DNA of 64,000 bases from Roseateles sp. YR242 (GTDB lineage Bacteria; Pseudomonadota; Gammaproteobacteria; Burkholderiales; Burkholderiaceae_C), in the NCBI RefSeq assembly GCF_900109745.1, contig NZ_FOAV01000002.1, positions 770,910 through 834,909 on the forward strand. The letters are read 5' to 3'. Each line of letters opens with the position of its first letter. The first letter of the stretch is position 1. A model generated the notes under the pieces. It was not told the DNA's origin. It saw only the letters and a list, made by a program, of their open reading frames with translations, and made no database searches. Both the position numbers and the translations under genes were made by a program. This document shows positions 62,072 through 64,000 of this stretch, one piece after another.

Positions 62072-63769
62072 ATGACTGCTATCTACGCCGACAAGCCCTG
62101 GCTGACGAGCTATCCCGAAGGGGTGGCACCGAGTATTGACCTCGATGTGTACCCCTCGCTGGTGACGCTGCTGGAAGAGTCCTTCCGCGTGCATGCCCAA
62201 CGTGATGCGGCCGTCTGCATGGATCAACGGCTGACGTTTGCAGAAGTGGACAAATACTCCCAGGCCCTCGGGGCCTGGCTGCAACAGCGTGGACTGGCGC
62301 GTGGCGCTCGTGTGGCCATCATGATGCCCAACGTGCTGCAGTACATGGTCACCATCGCCGCCATCCTGCGCGCCGGCTTCGTGGTGGTGAATGTGAACCC
62401 CCTCTATACGCCCCGGGAGCTGGAACACCAGCTCAAGGATTCCGGTGCCGAAGCCATCATCGTGCTGGAGAACTTCGCGAAGACCTTGTCGGAAGTGATT
62501 GAGAGGACCGCCGTGCGACACGTGGTGGTCACCGGGCTTGGCGACATGCTGGGCTGGTGGCGAGGCCCGCTCATCAATTTCGCGGTGCGGCATCTGAAGA
62601 AGATGGTGCCGGAGTTTCGGCTGCCGCTGACCCAGGCACGCACGGTGACGCGCTTCAGGCAGGCGTTGAACGACGGGGCCTCCCTTCGGCTGCAAGCCGT
62701 GCAGTTACGCGCCGATGATCCCGCCTTCCTTCAATACACGGGCGGGACCACCGGACTTTCGAAGGGAGCGACCCTGTTGCACCGCAATGTGGTGGCCAAC
62801 ATCCTTCAAAGTGAAGCCTGGTTCAAACCCATGCTGAACAGGGTGGGAGATAAACCGCTCACCATCGTCTGCGCTCTGCCGCTGTATCACATCTTCGCGC
62901 TGACGGCCTGCTACATGCTGGGCGCCAGGCTGGGCATGATGAACCTGCTGATTCCCAATCCGAGAGACATCCCCGGGTTTGTCAGCACGCTGCGCAACTA
63001 CAAGGTGAACATGTTCCCTGCGGTGAATACCTTGTTCAACGCGTTGGCCAATGACGCTGGATTTGCGAAGCTGGACTTCAGCGAACTGGTGATCTCCAAC
63101 GGCGGTGGGATGGCTGTCCAGCAGGCGACGGCGGAGAAATGGCAACGTATTACCGGCTGTGCGGTGGTGGAGGGATACGGCTTGTCCGAAACGGCGCCGG
63201 TCGCCACGATCAACCGGTTGGATCTTGACGCGTTCAATGGATCGATCGGTCTGCCCGTTCCCAACACCGAGATCGCCATTCGGGACGATGAGGGCAAGGA
63301 TGTGCCGCTAGGAGAGCGCGGCGAGATCTGCATCCGCGGGCCTCAGGTGATGGCCGGCTACTGGAATCGACCGGATGAGACGGCACAAGCCATTGGCCCC
63401 GACGGCTTCTTCAAGACCGGAGATATCGGGGTGATGGATGAACAGGGATACACCCGCATCGTTGATCGGAAGAAGGACATGATCCTGGTCAGTGGATTCA
63501 ACGTCTATCCCACCGAGATTGAACAGGTGGTCAATATGCATCCCGGAGTGCTGGAATGTGCGGCGGTCGGTGTACCGGACACACACTCCGGGGAAGCCGT
63601 AAAGCTGTTTGTGATCAAGAAGGATCCGGCATTGGCAGAGGAGGACCTGAGCAGCTTCTGCCATTCCCAATTCACGGGCTACAAGCGGCCCAAATACATC
63701 GAGTTCAGGGACGAACTGCCGAAGACCAATGTTGGAAAGATCCTACGGCGGGAGCTCCGACAACACTGA
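62072..63769 (+). CDS. fadD: Long-chain fatty acid-CoA ligase
   Basis: A 565-residue adenylating enzyme that activates fatty acids to acyl-CoA. Motifs are YTGGTTGLSKGA (ATP loop), GYGLSETAP, and GDIGVMDEQGYTRIVDRKKD with the final catalytic Lys in KTNVGKILRR. It is cytoplasmic or membrane-associated. The start at 62072 gives the standard N-terminus (TAIYADKPWLTSYPEGV); GGAG is only two bases away, with GAG eight bases upstream, so the site is weak. The gene is isolated, behind a repeat cluster. Confidence 0.95.
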   Translation: MTAIYADKPWLTSYPEGVAPSIDLDVYPSLVTLLEESFRVHAQRDAAVCMDQRLTFAEVDKYSQALGAWLQQRGLARGARVAIMMPNVLQYMVTIAAILRAGFVVVNVNPLYTPRELEHQLKDSGAEAIIVLENFAKTLSEVIERTAVRHVVVTGLGDMLGWWRGPLINFAVRHLKKMVPEFRLPLTQARTVTRFRQALNDGASLRLQAVQLRADDPAFLQYTGGTTGLSKGATLLHRNVVANILQSEAWFKPMLNRVGDKPLTIVCALPLYHIFALTACYMLGARLGMMNLLIPNPRDIPGFVSTLRNYKVNMFPAVNTLFNALANDAGFAKLDFSELVISNGGGMAVQQATAEKWQRITGCAVVEGYGLSETAPVATINRLDLDAFNGSIGLPVPNTEIAIRDDEGKDVPLGERGEICIRGPQVMAGYWNRPDETAQAIGPDGFFKTGDIGVMDEQGYTRIVDRKKDMILVSGFNVYPTEIEQVVNMHPGVLECAAVGVPDTHSGEAVKLFVIKKDPALAEEDLSSFCHSQFTGYKRPKYIEFRDELPKTNVGKILRRELRQH

Positions 63770-63914
63770 GCTCCTCGACCGCGTGGCAAGCATGGGGAAG
63801 TGCCCGGAAAGACAGTGCCGATCCGGGCATCGCTCTCGTCCAAAGAGATTCTTTCGGATCAATATCCCTCGGCCAGAAACTCATTAACGGATCGTTTTCG
63901 GTTCCCCAAAAGCA

Positions 63915-63947
63915 AAACCCCCTGAACTGCTGGAGTTCAGGGGGTTT
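63915..63947 (-). terminator. Intrinsic terminator of the rRNA operon
   Basis: AAACCCCCTGAACT and AGTTCAGGGGGTTT form a perfect 14-bp stem with a 5-base loop. On the minus strand it is followed by TTTTGCTTTT. It lies 12 bases beyond the 3' end of 5S rRNA and may also stop rightward fadD transcripts. Confidence 0.92.
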
Positions 63948-63959
63948 GCAGGGTTATTA

Positions 63960-64000
63960 GCCTGACGATGACCTACTTTCACACGGGAATCCGCACTATC
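63960..64000 (-). rRNA. rrf: 5S ribosomal RNA, 3' end (partial)
   Basis: Read on the minus strand, the sequence ends in GTGTGAAAGTAGGTCATCG followed by TCAGGC, the characteristic 3' part of betaproteobacterial 5S rRNA. The remainder of the gene and the operon lie beyond the right edge. Confidence 0.93.

Overview
The window looks like a chromosome segment of a GC-rich betaproteobacterium of the order Burkholderiales, probably a Roseateles/Mitsuaria/Rubrivivax-like member. This rests on gene content and order (lnt-glyQ-glyS-gmhB-plsC, a COG0523 GTPase beside a zinc-less DksA, hslVU, coaX, an assimilatory nitrate cluster, icmF), very high third-position GC, and the betaproteobacterial 3' end of a 5S rRNA at the right edge. 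The species is inferred. No phage, integron, CRISPR array, insertion sequence or tRNA gene was seen.

Left part (1-17 kb): a LiuR-like MerR regulator diverges from a metallo-beta-lactamase-fold hydrolase. A repeat-rich gap follows. Then comes a leftward run of housekeeping genes: corC, lnt, glyQ, glyS, a gmhB homologue lacking two catalytic aspartates, plsC and a YgjP-like peptidase. Rightward genes follow: a COG0523 metal GTPase, dksA, a TPR/STAS-like protein, and heat-shock hslVU ending in a strong terminator.

Middle part (17-41 kb): a YcgL-like nucleotidyltransferase, coaX and a chemoreceptor with a CheR-type tail precede the nitrate assimilation region. That region has two leftward operons, narK-nirB-nirD-nasA-cobA and nrtA-nrtB-nrtD. 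Each has a sigma-54-like promoter, then a leader with an intrinsic terminator just before the first gene. The nrt leader also carries two hexaloop hairpins (A at loop position 1, G at position 4) of the kind bound by ANTAR antiterminators. Two ANTAR genes lie beside these leaders: a NasT-like response regulator and an ANTAR protein with two PilJ-type sensor repeats. The modelled logic is nitrogen control through sigma-54 plus nitrate control through antitermination; cobA supplies the siroheme precursor for NirB. Next come icmF, whose promoter carries the same operator as the LiuR-like gene at the left edge, a second chemoreceptor and a ChaA-type antiporter.

Right part (41-64 kb): mostly single genes. 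They include two GGDEF proteins (one degenerate), DUF72 with an ArsR-type regulator, a compact P450-like protein with an ABM monooxygenase, an acyltransferase, CreA, three GNAT acetyltransferases around a TetR regulator, a PQQ sugar dehydrogenase, an EF-G paralogue, two small-protein genes, an HDOD protein, an Lrp regulator divergent from hpd, a lipase and fadD. The window ends in an rRNA operon terminator and the 3' end of 5S rRNA, both leftward.

Intergenic DNA is unusually repeat-rich. Several tandem repeats begin at stop codons. A dispersed hairpin element occurs twice, with a conserved core and arms that differ between copies yet still pair. The nasT 5' region carries hexamer and heptamer repeats.
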